DNA from: Barnesiella sp. WM24
GTDB taxonomy: Bacteria > Bacteroidota > Bacteroidia > Bacteroidales > Muribaculaceae
Length of the DNA stretch: 64,000 nucleotides
Assembly: GCF_004570975.1 (NCBI RefSeq)
Contig: NZ_SPPC01000013.1
Span: 1-64,000, forward strand
Direction of reading: 5' to 3'
The position numbers and the translations under genes were made by a program. This document shows, piece after piece, positions 62,282-64,000 of this stretch. The notes beneath the pieces are model-generated. The model did no database searches. It saw only the letters and a program-made list of their open reading frames with translations, and was not told where the DNA came from. Numbering within the stretch: position 1 is the first letter of the stretch; every line of letters starts with the position of its first letter.

Positions 62282-63503
62282 TCTCCCACACGAAAAATGT
62301 TATGGTTGTCAGGGGTGCTTGAATGTCTGCCCTAAAGATGCCATTTCCATGAAGGAGGATGGTTGTGGATACAGATATCCGTCCGTGGACTATAACAAAT
62401 GCATCAGATGTGGTCTGTGTATTAAAGTCTGTCCTGAATTGAACGACTATGACTTGAATGCTCCGGCAAATGTGTATGCCGTCGTTTCGAAAGATAGATC
62501 AATTATTAAGACTACTGCCTCCGGCGGATTTTCAAGTGTTCTTGCTAACCATATAATATCCCATGGCGGTGTAGTTTACGGTTGCGCTGAAGAGAATTTT
62601 GAAAACATTGGACATATCCGCATTGACAATACCAATAATCTGGACAAAATAAAGAACAGCAAATATGTACATAGCGACATCCGCCTGACTTACCGAGAAG
62701 CCAAGGCCGATCTTGACAATGGCAAAGAAGTGTTATTTACAGGTACACCCTGTCAGATTTCAGGTCTTTTGGGCTTCCTGAGAAAACGTTACGACAATCT
62801 TTTGACAATGGATTTGGTTTGTCACGGAGTTCCGCCCATGAAAATGCTTCGCGAGCAAGTGCTTTCTTATCCTGAGGTAAAGAACGTGCCTCATGAGGAT
62901 ATATTCGTGGATTTTAGATGGAAGGAAGACCTCCGAAGCGGATACGGATGTATCCGCTTCGGATTGCGTACCGCAATCCGTAGCGGTGAACATATGAGAG
63001 TGGTCCGACAGGAAAATGACACTATAAATCCTTATATGCGTTGTTTCCAGACAGGAATCTCTTTACGAGAAAACTGCTTGCAATGTCCTTACGCTCGAAA
63101 AGAAAGAATTTCGGACATTACTGCTGCCGACTTTTGGGGACTTGGTCGGGATATAAATTCTGAAATGTTTGATCTTAATGGTGTTTCGCTTATTCTTGTG
63201 AATACGGCAAAAGGGATTCATTATTTTAATGAGATAAAAGATGCTTTCGACATACAGAAAAGAACATTTGAAGAGGCAAAATTACATAACAGATGCCTTT
63301 CACAACCTTTTGAAAGACTAAAAGAGCGAGATAGATTTCTGAAAATCTGTCGAGAAAAGGGGTTGAGAACTGCGGCAAAGGCTACCGATTCTGTCCATCG
63401 GTTTGAATCCAATGCTATTATACAGTGCTTACGAAAGAATCGGATAAGCAATTTCGGGGTAAGGTGTCTGTCTAAGGGATTAAGATTATTGCATATATTA
63501 TAA
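62274..63503 (+). CDS. F420-hydrogenase-beta-like iron-sulfur protein of the polysaccharide locus
   Basis: 409 residues. Two [4Fe-4S] ferredoxin motifs open the protein (Cys9, 12, 15, 19 and Cys43, 46, 49, 53), followed by FrhB N- and C-terminal domains (about 65-400; TASGGFSSVLANHII, FTGTPCQISGLLGFL, LVCHGVP). Members beside polysaccharide pyruvyl transferases are common in capsule loci. They are thought to reduce or modify a sugar or pyruvate precursor. The exact reaction is unknown. The ATG of the next gene overlaps its stop. Confidence 0.82.
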   Translation: MINLPHEKCYGCQGCLNVCPKDAISMKEDGCGYRYPSVDYNKCIRCGLCIKVCPELNDYDLNAPANVYAVVSKDRSIIKTTASGGFSSVLANHIISHGGVVYGCAEENFENIGHIRIDNTNNLDKIKNSKYVHSDIRLTYREAKADLDNGKEVLFTGTPCQISGLLGFLRKRYDNLLTMDLVCHGVPPMKMLREQVLSYPEVKNVPHEDIFVDFRWKEDLRSGYGCIRFGLRTAIRSGEHMRVVRQENDTINPYMRCFQTGISLRENCLQCPYARKERISDITAADFWGLGRDINSEMFDLNGVSLILVNTAKGIHYFNEIKDAFDIQKRTFEEAKLHNRCLSQPFERLKERDRFLKICREKGLRTAAKATDSVHRFESNAIIQCLRKNRISNFGVRCLSKGLRLLHIL

Positions 63504-64000
63504 TGGAAAATAGAGATAAACCAATCGGTCTGATAACTTACCATGCGGCATACAATTTCGGCTCCGTGATGCAAACGTATGGCACGGTGAGAACTATAGA
63601 AAAATTGGGCCAATCAGTTGAGACCATTGATTATCGCACACCAAGCCAGACTTTTTGGTATCAGACTGACTTTTCCCGTAAAAAGGGGTTGCGCTCGATG
63701 ATTGACAACTTCGGCTTCCAATTCATTAAGGCAGCGCGTAAGGAAAGAGCAAGAAAATATGAGGATTTCATTGCACGGTTTCTAAAACCGACCACCAAAC
63801 GATATACCGGCTATGAGCAGTTGTGTGATGCCAATCTTGACTACGATGTGTTGGTTTCTGGAAGTGATCAGGTATGGAACATCGGCTGTGGCGAGTTTAA
63901 ATATGAGCCACACAATGCTATATTGCCATACTTTCTTCAATTCGGCACTCCGAAAAAGAGAGTGGCTTACGCATCAAGTTTTGGCGGACAGACACTCCGC
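63503..64000 (+). CDS. Polysaccharide pyruvyl transferase, partial
   Basis: The ATG at 63503 overlaps the previous stop and the frame stays open to the window edge (166 codons). MENRDKPIGLITYHAAYNFG, YGTVRTIEKLG and the signature DVLVSGSDQVWN fit the PF04230 family, which adds a pyruvyl ketal to a sugar of the polysaccharide. The gene continues beyond the window. Confidence 0.82.
   Translation, partial: MENRDKPIGLITYHAAYNFGSVMQTYGTVRTIEKLGQSVETIDYRTPSQTFWYQTDFSRKKGLRSMIDNFGFQFIKAARKERARKYEDFIARFLKPTTKRYTGYEQLCDANLDYDVLVSGSDQVWNIGCGEFKYEPHNAILPYFLQFGTPKKRVAYASSFGGQTLR

Noticed and set aside
1-64000. CRISPR arrays, rRNA and tRNA genes
   Set aside because: No regularly spaced repeat-spacer array, no rRNA sequence and no cloverleaf with a convincing anticodon arm was noticed.

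Overview
The window looks like chromosomal DNA from a gut Bacteroidales bacterium. The signs are repeated Bacteroidota-type -7 boxes (TAnnTTTG), TonB-dependent receptors with partner lipoproteins, an ECF sigma / FecR-like pair, LytTR two-component systems, an xusABC-like siderophore locus, and a capsule locus that starts with UpxY/UpxZ behind an invertible promoter. Muribaculaceae or Bacteroidaceae is my guess; no rRNA or tRNA gene is present to settle it.

Layout. 1-1430: debris of a conjugative or mobilizable element, closed by a strong 22-bp hairpin. 1468-8404 (minus): an ECF sigma / FecR-like / TonB receptor / DUF4249 operon followed by small lipoproteins and a frameshifted cytolysin-like gene. 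8465-16257: a LytTR two-component system divergent from a three-gene RND efflux operon. Arrays of 21-bp-spaced repeats fill the gap between them and look like LytTR operators. 16328-34111: an accessory island with three NtrC-like regulators (one broken), two DUF4143 ATPases, a mobilizable element (integrase, MobC-like protein, relaxase), an AraC/GyrI-like regulator with an unknown partner, a Fic protein, and a reverse transcriptase / putative structured RNA / SLATT membrane protein cassette that looks like phage defence. 34407-47143: two more LytTR systems, each near an RND permease gene, with a MarR-GNAT fusion and a cupin between them. 47359-53474: an xusABC-like xenosiderophore operon and a convergent alpha/beta hydrolase. 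53855-57832: a TolC / EmrA / EmrB-like efflux operon. 57978-64000: a DUF2264 gene relic, the invertible promoter, upxY, upxZ, an AbiC-like gene, a Wzx flippase, an iron-sulfur protein of the F420-hydrogenase beta family, and the start of a polysaccharide pyruvyl transferase gene that runs off the end.

How it works together. Most of the window concerns the cell envelope: four efflux systems, two iron- or nutrient-uptake loci, and surface polysaccharide. Three of the efflux loci each sit beside their own LytTR sensor-regulator pair. The capsule promoter appears to point away from the capsule genes in this assembly, so the locus is probably OFF in the sequenced cells.

The most interesting items are: (1) the reverse transcriptase-SLATT cassette with a 130-nt element closed by a perfect 13-bp stem between the two genes; (2) the LytTR operator arrays; (3) the 20-bp inverted repeats of the phase-variable capsule promoter; (4) a family of receiver-AAA regulators without GAFTGA or the Walker B glutamate; (5) a scar at 41243-41575 built from pieces of genes found intact elsewhere in the window; and (6) a strongly structured, possibly transcribed element at 17731-17860.
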